Under the pieces are notes generated by a model. The model was not told where the DNA came from and made no database searches. It worked only from the letters and a program-made list of their open reading frames with translations. Positions 36,143 through 44,974 of a stretch of 64,000 nucleotides of DNA are shown piece by piece. Source of the DNA: Brucella thiophenivorans (lineage in GTDB: Bacteria > Pseudomonadota > Alphaproteobacteria > Rhizobiales > Rhizobiaceae). The translations under genes and the position numbers were made by a program. The stretch covers positions 124,001-188,000 of the forward strand of contig NZ_NNRJ01000051.1 in assembly GCF_002252445.1 (NCBI RefSeq). Reading direction: 5' to 3'. Positions within the stretch are counted from its first letter, which is position 1. Every line of letters starts with the position of its first letter.

Positions 36143-36865
36143 TCAGATTTCTCCGCCGAGATAAAGCTTCTTGATACGGTCATCCGAAACAAGTTCCTCG
36201 GAATTCCCTGAAAGAACGATCTTTCCCGTTGTCAGCGCATAGGCGCGTTGCGAGATACGCAGAGCCATGCGCGAATTTTGCTCGACCAGAAGCACGCTGA
36301 CCTTTTCATCGCGGTTAATGGCAACGATGGAGCGCGCAATGTCCTGCACAAGCTTTGGCGCCACGCCAAGCGACGGCTCATCAAGCAAAAGCAGCTTGGG
36401 TTTTGCCATCAGTGCGCGCCCAATGACGAGCATCTGTTGCTCGCCACCGCTCATCGTGCCTGCGGCCTGAGAATAGCGCTCTTTGAGGCGCGGAAAACGC
36501 CCCAGAACCATTTCCAGCGTGTTAGCGATTTCTGCCTTTGCCGAGCGCGTGAATGCTCCCATCAAAAGATTATCGCGCACGCTCATATAAGGAAAGACCC
36601 GCCGTCCTTCCGGCACCATTGCAATGCCCATTTCGACAATCCGATCAGAGCGTGTGCCGTCCAGACGGCTTCCCTCGAAATAGATTTCGCCCTTGCGCAA
36701 TTTGTTAAGGCCGGTAATCGCCCGAAGAATCGAGGATTTGCCAGCACCATTAGCCCCAATCAGCGCAACGGTTTCTCCTTGATTGACGCTGAGCGATACG
36801 CCCTTCAACGCATAGACGTGATCATAATAGAGTTCGGCATCGGTAACTTTCAGAAGCTCTGTCAT
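36143..36865 (-). CDS. Branched-chain-amino-acid-type ABC transporter ATP-binding protein (LivF-like)
   Basis: 240 aa from ATG 36865 (MTELLKVTDAELYY), adjacent to the livG-like stop; the longer frame from 36886 overlaps by 20 bases and is less likely. Walker A GANGAGKSS, signature MSGGEQQMLVIGRA and Walker B LLLDEPSLGVAP are the LivF forms. It works with the LivG-like ATPase on the LivHM-like channel. Confidence 0.92.
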   Translation of the reverse strand: MTELLKVTDAELYYDHVYALKGVSLSVNQGETVALIGANGAGKSSILRAITGLNKLRKGEIYFEGSRLDGTRSDRIVEMGIAMVPEGRRVFPYMSVRDNLLMGAFTRSAKAEIANTLEMVLGRFPRLKERYSQAAGTMSGGEQQMLVIGRALMAKPKLLLLDEPSLGVAPKLVQDIARSIVAINRDEKVSVLLVEQNSRMALRISQRAYALTTGKIVLSGNSEELVSDDRIKKLYLGGEI

Positions 36866-36866
36866 C

Positions 36867-37646
36867 TCAGTATCCAATCGTTTCATCTTCTGCGCCGAGA
36901 TAGGCTTCGATGACTTTTTCGTTCTCCTGAATTTCCTTTGGTGTGCCTTCTGCGATTTTCTGGCCGAAATTAATCACGACGATCCGGTCGGAAATATTCA
37001 TCACCGCAGGCATGTCATGTTCGACCAAAAGCACCGTGATACCGCGTTCGCGAACAGCGCGCACCATCTCCACTGCCTTAACGGTCTCGTCATGGTTCAT
37101 ACCCGCGAAGGGTTCATCCAGCAGAAGAACCTTGGGTTGTGTGGCCAGACCAATGGCAATACCAAGCGCACGCAAGTGACCATGTGGCAGAGTTTGTGCG
37201 ATTTCATTTCGCTGTGGCCCCAGACCAAGAAAATCAAGGATTTCATCCGCCGAGCGTTCAAATTCCTGCCGGTCCTCCCGGGCAAGCCCCGTACCGATAT
37301 AACAACCGAGAAAACTTGCTTTTGCACGCAGGTGATGCGCGACAATGACATTTTCTCGCACTGTCATACCTTTGAAGATCGTCGTTTCTTGGAAGGTTCG
37401 GACCACACCTTTGCGGGCTACGATATGCGGAGCAAGGCCGGATATGCGCGCGCCGTTGAACAGGACTTCACCTGTCGTCGGATTAAGGAAAGAGGCAATC
37501 AGTTTGAACAACGTGGATTTTCCAGCACCATTGGGGCCGATCACTGAAAGGATTTCTTTTTCCTTGACCGAAAACGAGACATCATTGACTGCGACCAACC
37601 CGCCGAAGCGCTTGGTGACGCCTTTGACTTCAAGAAGCGCACTCAT
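36867..37646 (-). CDS. Branched-chain-amino-acid-type ABC transporter ATP-binding protein (LivG-like)
   Basis: 259 aa. Walker A GPNGAGKST and Walker B LLLDEPFAGMNHDE are LivG-type. The signature motif is altered: PHGHLRALGIAIGLA stands in place of LSYGxQR, with HGHL where the usual SYGQ lies, as in some Liv-like urea/amide systems. The start overlaps the livM-like stop by 4 bases. Confidence 0.9.
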   Translation of the reverse strand: MSALLEVKGVTKRFGGLVAVNDVSFSVKEKEILSVIGPNGAGKSTLFKLIASFLNPTTGEVLFNGARISGLAPHIVARKGVVRTFQETTIFKGMTVRENVIVAHHLRAKASFLGCYIGTGLAREDRQEFERSADEILDFLGLGPQRNEIAQTLPHGHLRALGIAIGLATQPKVLLLDEPFAGMNHDETVKAVEMVRAVRERGITVLLVEHDMPAVMNISDRIVVINFGQKIAEGTPKEIQENEKVIEAYLGAEDETIGY

Positions 37647-38623
37647 AACCGCGTTCCTTTCTTGTTTGTCAGTCGCAGGCTGAGCAGACCATTAGGCAGG
37701 AACAGCATCAGGATGATCAGCAGGCTCGAGAAAATGAGAAGCTGAAATTTGCCGGTTTGAAACAAGAAGTCCCAGCCAAAATAGAGAACAAACGTGCCGA
37801 TGATAGGGCCGAAAACATAACCAAGGCCGCCAAGGAAGCAGTTGAGCATGAAGTTGACGGAGTCCGTCACGGTGAAGCTCGATGGGTAGATTGATTGCGA
37901 AATTGCTACAAACATCGCGCCGCCCAGTCCTCCAAGGAAGGAGGAAATCGCATAGGCAAGAACACGCAGATTTGTGATGTTCACACCTATGGAGGAGGCG
38001 AGTTCTTCATTTTGTTGCAGCGACTGGCACAAACCGCCGATGCGTGAATGAATGAGCCTGTAAAGCGCTGCAAAGCACAGGACCATCAGAAAGACTGAGA
38101 CAAAATAGAATGCAGCGCGTGGGTTCTGTAAGGTGGCGAAATCCGGCAGAATAGTGAGGCCGAAGATCGAAATTCCGCCCGGCGGAGGAATGTTCACCAT
38201 GCCTTTCGCGCCATTGGTGATCGGCAATGCCATAGCGAGCAGGCGTGCGACTTCTGTCAGAACCAGCGTCACCATCGCAAAATAGACCCCGCGAAGGCGA
38301 AGGATTGGTATCCCTATCAGAACGCTGGCAAATGCACAGAACAGTCCTGCCAGCGGCAATGTCAGCCAGAAAGACACACCATATTTGACCATGAGAATGG
38401 CCGACACATAGCCGCCCATGAGTGCGTAAGCACCCTGACCGATATTGATGCGGCCTATATAGAAGGTGAGCCAGACGCCTGCACTGACGATAGACAGCAA
38501 CGCGACGGAAGTCAGTGTGTAATAGAGATCGTTACGTCCTGTTATGCTGATCAGCAATGGAATGCCGATGAAAACCAGAGCGAGGAAAGCAACGACGCCG
38601 AGAAGTTTTGTTGTCTTTGTCAT
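37643..38623 (-). CDS. Branched-chain-amino-acid-type ABC transporter permease (LivM-like)
   Basis: 326 aa from ATG 38623, preceded by GGGAG at 6-7 bases; an in-frame start at 38638 overlaps the livH-like stop (ATGA) and is possible. It is a hydrophobic protein with eight or more spans, and GRINIGQGAYALMGGYVSA and ELASSIGVNITNLRVLAYAISSFLGGLGG are LivM blocks. Inner-membrane channel subunit. Confidence 0.9.
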   Translation of the reverse strand: MTKTTKLLGVVAFLALVFIGIPLLISITGRNDLYYTLTSVALLSIVSAGVWLTFYIGRINIGQGAYALMGGYVSAILMVKYGVSFWLTLPLAGLFCAFASVLIGIPILRLRGVYFAMVTLVLTEVARLLAMALPITNGAKGMVNIPPPGGISIFGLTILPDFATLQNPRAAFYFVSVFLMVLCFAALYRLIHSRIGGLCQSLQQNEELASSIGVNITNLRVLAYAISSFLGGLGGAMFVAISQSIYPSSFTVTDSVNFMLNCFLGGLGYVFGPIIGTFVLYFGWDFLFQTGKFQLLIFSSLLIILMLFLPNGLLSLRLTNKKGTRL

Positions 38624-38634
38624 GATTGCTCCCA

Positions 38635-39501
38635 TCAACCCCAGGGTTTACCCATCAGTCCATTCGGACGCAGGCTTAAGAAGACCATCAGTCCAGCGAA
38701 GATTACGAGGTAGGTGATGTCACCATAGGGCCGCAGCACGGTGAGACCGACAGATTCCAGCATTCCGAGAATGAAACCGCCAGCTATCGCGCCGCTCACA
38801 ACGCCTGCGCCGCCGATCATCACCATCATGAAGGCCTTGATCGAGATTGCGCCGCCTATGCCGGAATTAACTCCGGTAATCGCAACCAACAAGCCGCCAA
38901 CCAAACCTGCGAGCATCGCCCCCATTGCGAAGCCGATCATAGAATATCGGTCAACATTCACACCCATCAACTGCGCCGCGACGCGGTCCTGCGCAAGTGC
39001 TCGCATCGCGCGACCGGGTTTGGTGAATTGCATGAAAAGAACAAAAGCTGCAATGAAAACAACAGCCAATACACCGATCAGAATTCGATCATAAGGGATG
39101 ATTAGCCAATCTGAGACAAAGACGCCATTGATGATCTTCGGTACACCGCGTTGTTTTTCGCCAAAAAGCAACAAAATCACTGCATCGAGAAAGAACGCGA
39201 TCGCAGCTGCGAGCAGCATCGTACTCTCATCGCGCAAACTTCGCTTGATAACGGGTCTGAATAAAAACTTTTCAATGAGCGCGCCGACGATCATCAACGT
39301 GGCCGCAGATGCAAACAGTGCGACAACAAAAGGCAGGCCAAGCTGGCCGTAGATCGTGTAAGTGACAAATCCGCCGAGCACATACATCTGACCATGCGCA
39401 AAATTAAGAACGTTCATGAGTGCAAAGATCAGCGTAAGACCCAACGCAATCAATGCATATTGTGACCCAAGATACAGCCCGTTGACTATGACTTGTTCCA
39501 T
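38635..39501 (-). CDS. Branched-chain-amino-acid-type ABC transporter permease (LivH-like)
   Basis: 288 aa from ATG 39501 (MEQVIVNGLYLGSQYALIALG), the usual LivH opening; a longer frame to 39594 adds a polar leader and is rejected. LNFAHGQMYVLGG and RALAQDRVAAQLMGVN are conserved LivH motifs. About eight membrane spans. Confidence 0.91.
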   Translation of the reverse strand: MEQVIVNGLYLGSQYALIALGLTLIFALMNVLNFAHGQMYVLGGFVTYTIYGQLGLPFVVALFASAATLMIVGALIEKFLFRPVIKRSLRDESTMLLAAAIAFFLDAVILLLFGEKQRGVPKIINGVFVSDWLIIPYDRILIGVLAVVFIAAFVLFMQFTKPGRAMRALAQDRVAAQLMGVNVDRYSMIGFAMGAMLAGLVGGLLVAITGVNSGIGGAISIKAFMMVMIGGAGVVSGAIAGGFILGMLESVGLTVLRPYGDITYLVIFAGLMVFLSLRPNGLMGKPWG

Positions 39502-39615
39502 GAAGGCAAACTCCCTCCTGCGGAGAGAGGCGCCTGCCAAAGTCTCCGTGGCGATATATGACGATTGGGAGGAAGAAGCGGGCGTTTCGCGCACCCGCTT
39601 CTCAAAGTTTCGTGC

Positions 39616-40815
39616 TTAGTCGACCTGACCGACGAACAGCGTTTCGAACTTGCCGTCCTTATATTCAGTAACAACCATAGGAATGCCAAGCTGGCGCTTC
39701 TGTGTGAAGGACGTGTTGCCAACATATGTAAGCTTGGAATCGTCGCCCTTCACATAAGGGTTGGGCGCTGAGAATGTATCAACGGTCTTCTTGAACTCTT
39801 CAACATTATCAACCGCAGCCGGATTAGCTTTCAGCGTTTCGATAATGTACTCAAGAGCATAGACCTTGGTGTTTGATTCATCATTATATTCGCCATAGGC
39901 CTTGGTATAACGATCGACAAACTCCTTCATAACGTCTGATGCGATCTCTGGCGTGGATGCACCGCCGACAGAAATAAAGCCATTTGCGAGCTCTCCGGCG
40001 CCTTCTTCGAGAACCTTGGCATCCTGAGCTGTTTCGGTGGAAATGAAGCCTTCATAACCAAGTTCACGTGCTGCACGGATCAAAAGCGGTGCATTGCCCG
40101 GTGCAACGCCTGAAAGAACCAGAAGGTCCGGCTTTTGCATAATGATTGGAGTCAAAACTGGAGTGAAGTCACGCGTATCGTTCTGATAAGCATCGCTCGT
40201 GGAAACCACTTCAAGGCCAAGCGCCTTAGCAGCTTCGATGCCGCTATCACGCTGGCTCAACGGGTCGGATTCATTGGCCGCAACGAAGGCAACGGTTTTA
40301 ACGCCCTTGTTTTCTTTCAGATATTTATAGATTGCCGGACCCGACTGATAATTGGCAATCATGCCAAGAATGGCATTGGATGCGGGTGGGGTGTAAAGCT
40401 CTTTTGGGAAGGAATAAGGGAAATAGATGATCCCTTTGGCTTCTGCGACTGGACGCACGGCTGCCGCACCGTCATCCACATTAGGCCCCACGACATAGTG
40501 GACGCCTTCCTGAGCCATCTTTTCCATACCCGCAATGGCGCGCTTGGGATCTTTCTGATCATCGAAGGTTACGACTTTGATCTTGTAATTGTCGTCGCCA
40601 ATTTTTACGCCGCCAAGTTCATTAAGCCAGTCGGCACGAACCTGCATAGAACGAACATTTGATGTGCCCCATGCAGCCGCTGGACCACTCGTAACACCGA
40701 CAAATCCGATCTTGAGTTCTTTGTCAGCAGCTTGGGAGGCATTTGCGGAAATAAGCGCGAAAAGTGAAACGGCGCCGAGCGCCGCAGTCTTGATAACTGC
40801 GCGTCTGTTAAACAT
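39616..40815 (-). CDS. Periplasmic substrate-binding protein, Liv/amide type
   Basis: 399 aa from ATG 40815 with GGGGAA upstream. The signal sequence is long, begins MFNRRAVIKTAALGAVS (twin-arginine-like RR, though not the full Tat motif) and ends near SQA. The mature part LKIGFVGVTSGPAAAWGTSNVRS fits the type 1 receptor-family-ligand fold of Leu/Ile/Val and amide receptors. The ligand is unknown. It is the first gene of the importer operon and carries an operator copy upstream. Confidence 0.9.
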   Translation of the reverse strand: MFNRRAVIKTAALGAVSLFALISANASQAADKELKIGFVGVTSGPAAAWGTSNVRSMQVRADWLNELGGVKIGDDNYKIKVVTFDDQKDPKRAIAGMEKMAQEGVHYVVGPNVDDGAAAVRPVAEAKGIIYFPYSFPKELYTPPASNAILGMIANYQSGPAIYKYLKENKGVKTVAFVAANESDPLSQRDSGIEAAKALGLEVVSTSDAYQNDTRDFTPVLTPIIMQKPDLLVLSGVAPGNAPLLIRAARELGYEGFISTETAQDAKVLEEGAGELANGFISVGGASTPEIASDVMKEFVDRYTKAYGEYNDESNTKVYALEYIIETLKANPAAVDNVEEFKKTVDTFSAPNPYVKGDDSKLTYVGNTSFTQKRQLGIPMVVTEYKDGKFETLFVGQVD

Positions 40816-40893
40816 ATCTATTCCCCTTGTTTCGTCACCACTCCCTCGTTTTGTGGGGAGAAGCGTGCAAGGATAGAACGCCAGATACCTCGG

Positions 40894-40908
40894 ATTGTCA
40901 ACAATATT
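40894..40908. promoter_or_regulatory. GntR operator copy B (upstream of the Liv-type importer)
   Basis: ATTGTCAACAATATT, identical to the site upstream of the GntR gene, 79 bp before the binding-protein start. An extra half-site (TAAACAAT) follows about 10 bp further on. Confidence 0.68.
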
Positions 40909-41064
40909 AATTTTTTGGTAAACAATCATGGATGAGTTAATTTATCGACCAGTGAATTAATGACATGCCGATGCTGTATGCTTGATGAGAGAGTGTCCTT
41001 GAGCTATTGAAATTCAACGAAAATCAGGGCAGCTTTCAGCTGTTGCAATAACCGATGAGCGATC

Positions 41065-42132
41065 ATGTCTGTCCAGCGCGCAAGTTTCTATATTCTATTG
41101 GCACTGGTGACGGTTGCCTTTGCCTGGCTGTTGATACCGTACTATTCGGCAGTACTCTGGGGCATCATTCTTGCGTTGATTTTTTATCCAGTCCAGCAAC
41201 GACTCGTACGTTTATTGGGTGGACGTAAAAACCTTGCTGCTTTCCTTTCAGTGCTGATGTGCCTCTGTTTGGTCATCTTACCAGCGCTGTTCATTTTTGG
41301 ATTGCTCGCACAGGAAGGGAATACGCTCTATCAGCGTCTAATCACGCGCGAATTCGATCTCAACAACTATCTTACCCGCATTCTCGCGGCTTTGCCCGAT
41401 ACGCTGGAAGAATGGATGATCCGCTTTGAGTTGGGGACTTTTGCCGAATGGCGTGCGCGTATTACCGGAGGGATCTTGCAAGGCAGTCAGATTTTTGCAA
41501 GTCGTCTGCTCAGCTTTGGTCAGAATACACTTCAGTTCATCATAAGCTTTGGCATTATGATTTATCTGCTTTTCTTCCTGTTTCGTGATGGCGAGGAACT
41601 TGGCGAAAAGATTCGGCAGGCCATTCCTTTGAGCGAAGATTATAAGAATCAGTTTGTTGAAAAGTTTGCTGCAGTCATTCGGGCGACAGTGAAGGGCAAT
41701 ATTATCATTGCGCTTATTCAGGGCACGATTGGTGGCGTCACATTCTGGTTGATTGGCATTGAAGCGGCATTGCTCTGGGGCGTGCTAATGACGATCTTTT
41801 CGCTGCTGCCCGTTGTCGGCGCGTCTCTCGTCTGGGGGCCCGCTGCAATCTGGTTTGCCGTAAACGGTATGTGGCTTCAAACCATTACGCTGGTTTTTGT
41901 CGGCGTTCTGGTGATTGGATTGATTGATAATCTGCTGCGTCCACCACTGGTGGGCAAGGGCACCCGTATGCCAGACTTCGTTGTGCTAATTTCAACGATT
42001 GGCGGGATTTCTCTCGTTGGAATCAATGGGTTCGTTGTCGGCCCAATGATTGCTGCCATGTTTATTGCAGCGTGGTCGCTTCTCGCTCAGGAACAGAGCA
42101 AGCAGCTTACTGCCGGCAAAATCACCGATTAA
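41065..42132 (+). CDS. AI-2E family transporter (PerM-like permease)
   Basis: 355 aa with about eight membrane segments. The family signature is seen in the long central cytoplasmic loop and in the C-terminal GVLMTIFSLLPVVGASLVWGPAAIW block and LLRPPLVGKGTRMPDFVVL. Members are broadly called AI-2 exporters, but many (PerM, YdiK) act on other small solutes or sodium; the substrate here is unknown. Single gene with no clear partners. Confidence 0.88.
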   Translation: MSVQRASFYILLALVTVAFAWLLIPYYSAVLWGIILALIFYPVQQRLVRLLGGRKNLAAFLSVLMCLCLVILPALFIFGLLAQEGNTLYQRLITREFDLNNYLTRILAALPDTLEEWMIRFELGTFAEWRARITGGILQGSQIFASRLLSFGQNTLQFIISFGIMIYLLFFLFRDGEELGEKIRQAIPLSEDYKNQFVEKFAAVIRATVKGNIIIALIQGTIGGVTFWLIGIEAALLWGVLMTIFSLLPVVGASLVWGPAAIWFAVNGMWLQTITLVFVGVLVIGLIDNLLRPPLVGKGTRMPDFVVLISTIGGISLVGINGFVVGPMIAAMFIAAWSLLAQEQSKQLTAGKITD

Positions 42133-42149
42133 GCAAAAAATCGTGGGTT

Positions 42150-42275
42150 AAAAACAAGAACGCCCGCTGCACTGGGAGGAGGAGTGTGCAACGGGCTGAT
42201 CTGGTAAGCGCGACTGGGAGGAGGAGTGCCGCGCTTGGTGTCCAGTTTCTGGGAGGAGGAGTGAAACCGAACAAT
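42150..42275 (-). ncRNA. alpha-r14-like sRNA with three anti-Shine-Dalgarno hairpins
   Basis: On the minus strand the 15-mer CACTCCTCCTCCCAG occurs three times (42249-42263, 42214-42228 and 42172-42186). Each copy sits in the loop of its own stem: GTTTC/GAAAC, CGCGCTT/AAGCGCG, and GCCCG-TGCA with its complement. The last hairpin is followed by TTCTTGTTTTT, forming the terminator. Three loops with CUCCUCCC are the hallmark of the rhizobial alpha-r14 (NfeR1) sRNA family, which targets ribosome-binding sites of transporter mRNAs. The 5' end is estimated; no promoter was located. Confidence 0.78.
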
Positions 42276-42347
42276 TTGAAAATAGGTTTGATGCCCTCCA
42301 CTTACAAGAGGCTATGCTGCAATGCAGATATGCATTTTTGAATAGCT

Positions 42348-42412
42348 AAAAAAGAAACCGCCCCGCAGCGATAAACGCGCTGGGGCGGCTCTTCACTCCT
42401 CCAAGTGAAGCA
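42348..42412 (-). ncRNA. Second minus-strand transcript 3' end with GGAGGA loop and terminator
   Basis: On the minus strand, CTTCAC and GTGAAG close a 6-bp hairpin whose loop is TTGGAGGA (42391-42410). It is followed at once by a strong GC stem (42358-42388, CCGCCCC-type arms) and TTTCTTTTTT (42348-42357). This is a clear rho-independent terminator with no coding gene upstream. The GGAGGAGTG of this loop is an exact complement of CACTCCTCC in the neighbouring sRNA loops. The 5' extent is unknown. The remaining 42413-42700 is AT-rich with no gene supported. Confidence 0.5.
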
Positions 42413-42713
42413 GAAAATAACCAGTCATTTTTAAAAAGCAACCCCCGAATGTTTACAGTGAACTTTCAGAAATTACTGAAATTATTGGATGGTGTTGTCG
42501 GATTAGCAGTATGTGATAAGGCGATAAGCAAGTTGCGGCCATGATCAGGCATTCAATTTATTGGATGAGATCGGGTATAGCGTTAACCAATACGTCGCTT
42601 AAGAACACTCCACGTCGTTTTTCTTAGCATCATACTTCGATTTAAATCGATTATTATCCCTTAAAACACGAGTTAAAAAATTATAAAACACCTCAACCCC
42701 ACGCCGATAAAGT

Positions 42714-42728
42714 TGACTCTTAATATCA
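42714..42728. promoter_or_regulatory. RirA-type iron-responsive box upstream of TonB receptor
   Basis: TGA-CTCTTAATA-TCA matches the TGA-n9-TCA pattern of the rhizobial RirA iron box, 65 bp upstream of the receptor start in an AT-rich promoter region. A second dyad, CTCA-n7-TGAG, follows at about 42741. Confidence 0.5.
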
Positions 42729-42792
42729 AGATTAATATAGCCTCAATTAATATGAGTCTTTTTGTCGTCTTAATTATGCCATAAACTGCGGA

Positions 42793-44910
42793 ATGGGGTT
42801 TGGAATGTTATTCAGACATGGGCGTACGGGGTATCTGATGGGGACGACAATTCTTGGCGGAATTGTTGGTTTGACATTATTTGGAGCGAGTTCCGCTCTT
42901 ACACAGCCAGTCAGCGCGCAAGAAACGGAAGAACAGGCGAAACGCAAAGAGAAAACGTTACAGCTCGACACGATTACGATTTCACCAACGATCCAAAATG
43001 CGGCTGCCATCAACGCTATGGCATCGACGAGTGTCATTACACAGCGCGATATTGATCGCATTCAGGCAACGACTGCCGCCGACCTATTTCGAGCGACGCC
43101 CGGGGTTCACGCGTCTTTGAATGGTGACGATCCGGCAACCTCCATCAATATTCGCGGTCTACAGGAATATGGCCGCGTCGCTGTAACGCTGGATGGTGCG
43201 CGTCAGGATTATTGGCGCGTGGGCCACGGCTCAGGTTCGTTCTATATCGAGCCTGAAATGCTTAAGCAGGTAACCGCCATTCGTGGCCCTGTTTCTAATG
43301 CTTATGGCTCCGGCGGTATTGGCGGTCTGGTTGCATTTGAAACCAAGGACGCAGGCGATTTCCTACGCGACAGCGAAACATGGGCTTTGAGCGAAAAGCT
43401 ACGTTATGAAAGCAACGGCAAAGGCTGGATGACCAGCACGGTGGGCGCTTATCGCTTCCATGAAAATTTTGATGTGATTGGCAACCTCAATTACCGTGAT
43501 AGTGATGCCTATAAGAATGGTGACGGCGATGTGGTCCGCTGGACCGGTGAACGCGTCGTCAGTGGTCTGGGTAAAGTGACAATACGTCCCGCTGAAGGTC
43601 ATGAGTTGAAGTTTGGCTATTCGCGCCAGAAGTACAGCGACGTGATGACAGGCAGCAGTGGCTCAACGTCTAGCACTTTGTCGCGTTACGATGCCGATAC
43701 GATCGTCAGCACTTATACGGGCAATTATACCTATAAGCCGGAAGATAACCCGTTCTGGAACCTGTCTGTCAACGCTTATTACACTGATACGGATAATGAC
43801 CAGTATCAGATCTGGCCGAAAGCCAATATTGGCAAAACCCGTTTCTATGATGTTTCAACGGCTGGGTTCCGTGCTTATAATAGCTCGCGAATTGAAACCG
43901 ATGCGATGATCCATACCATCACTTATGGTTTTGATTATTATAAGATGCGCGGCGAATCCGACACCGATAACTTTGGTAATGGTGATCAGCAGGCCTATGG
44001 CGGCGTGCTTCAATGGCAGGGCGACTACCAGAAGTGGCTCGAACTGATCGGTGCACTGCGTTATGATGGCTACCAGCTTGATGGAACGACAAAAGCAACC
44101 AATCTATTGCCTTCGGAAGACGTCAATGTTGACGGCCATCGCGTCTCGCCGCGCTTGAGCGTCGGTGTAACGCCATGGGACGGCGTACAGTTTTACGGCC
44201 TGTATTCGCAGGGTTATCGTGTGCCGCATATGCAGGATATGTTCCGTCAGAACGGTGCACATAATGCTGGATATGAGCCAAATCTTCTGCTGAAGCCGGA
44301 AGTAGCCACCTCGTTTGAAGCAGGTGTGAATCTCAGCCAAGATGGTATTCTGGATGCGGGCGATCAGGTTCGAGCCAAGCTCAATTTCTTCCACACAGAT
44401 GTAAAAGATTATATCAATACTGTGAAAAACGGCAATGTAACAACTTCTGAAAATGTCGGTACAGCACGTCTGCGCGGCGTTGAATTTGAAGGCACCTATG
44501 ACAACTGGTGGGGATACGTCAATCTTGCCGCGTCTTACACGGACGCCGAAATGAAGGACGGCATCTATAAGGGGGATAGTCTCAGCAATACGCCCCTCGA
44601 CAATTTCAGTGCTACGCTGGGTCTGAAAGCTTTTGAAGAAAAGCTGGTCTATGGCGTGGAATATGAAAGCGTCGGCAAGGTCAATCGTGCACTGACGACG
44701 GGTGCCGTGAAAGTATATCCGCGTGTTGACCTCGTGAATGTATTTGCCAACTGGCAGGTCAACGATAATGTGAAGCTTGATTTTGGTGTCGATAATCTTT
44801 TCGACAAGGCCTACACAGACGCGCAAACCGGCTGGGCCACGAGCGCCGATATTGATCAGGCGAAGGGGAGAACCTTCAAGATCGCCATCACTGGTCGCAT
44901 TGGCGGCTAA
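42793..44910 (+). CDS. TonB-dependent heme/hemoglobin-type outer-membrane receptor
   Basis: 705 aa. A signal/leader of about 41 residues ends at VSAQE. The TonB box is around LDTITISPT, and the plug domain (about 55-185) includes ITQRDIDRIQATTAADLFRATPGV and the VTLDGARQ motif of the heme receptor subgroup. The barrel carries YSQGYRVPHMQDMF and GYEPNLLLKPE, which correspond to the FRAP/NPNL region that holds the heme-coordinating His. The C-terminus is normal (VDNLFDKAY..., final aromatic rule relaxed). It would import heme or a ferric chelate. A RirA-type box lies upstream and a ferric-reductase-like gene follows, consistent with iron acquisition. Confidence 0.85.
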   Translation: MGFGMLFRHGRTGYLMGTTILGGIVGLTLFGASSALTQPVSAQETEEQAKRKEKTLQLDTITISPTIQNAAAINAMASTSVITQRDIDRIQATTAADLFRATPGVHASLNGDDPATSINIRGLQEYGRVAVTLDGARQDYWRVGHGSGSFYIEPEMLKQVTAIRGPVSNAYGSGGIGGLVAFETKDAGDFLRDSETWALSEKLRYESNGKGWMTSTVGAYRFHENFDVIGNLNYRDSDAYKNGDGDVVRWTGERVVSGLGKVTIRPAEGHELKFGYSRQKYSDVMTGSSGSTSSTLSRYDADTIVSTYTGNYTYKPEDNPFWNLSVNAYYTDTDNDQYQIWPKANIGKTRFYDVSTAGFRAYNSSRIETDAMIHTITYGFDYYKMRGESDTDNFGNGDQQAYGGVLQWQGDYQKWLELIGALRYDGYQLDGTTKATNLLPSEDVNVDGHRVSPRLSVGVTPWDGVQFYGLYSQGYRVPHMQDMFRQNGAHNAGYEPNLLLKPEVATSFEAGVNLSQDGILDAGDQVRAKLNFFHTDVKDYINTVKNGNVTTSENVGTARLRGVEFEGTYDNWWGYVNLAASYTDAEMKDGIYKGDSLSNTPLDNFSATLGLKAFEEKLVYGVEYESVGKVNRALTTGAVKVYPRVDLVNVFANWQVNDNVKLDFGVDNLFDKAYTDAQTGWATSADIDQAKGRTFKIAITGRIGG

Positions 44911-44974
44911 TGTTCCGGGATGAAGGCGGCAATGCTTTCATCCCCTAATTAAATAGAACTGATCGAGAAAGCCC

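Noticed and set aside
42072-42341. 89-aa plus-strand frame containing three GGGAGGAGGAG runs, possibly tandem ribosome sites
   Set aside because: It begins inside the permease gene in another frame, has no plausible composition, and the repeats are explained by three minus-strand hairpin loops with U-rich ends.
44104-44826. 240-aa minus-strand frame opposite the TonB receptor
   Set aside because: Antisense shadow; the receptor frame carries all conserved barrel motifs.
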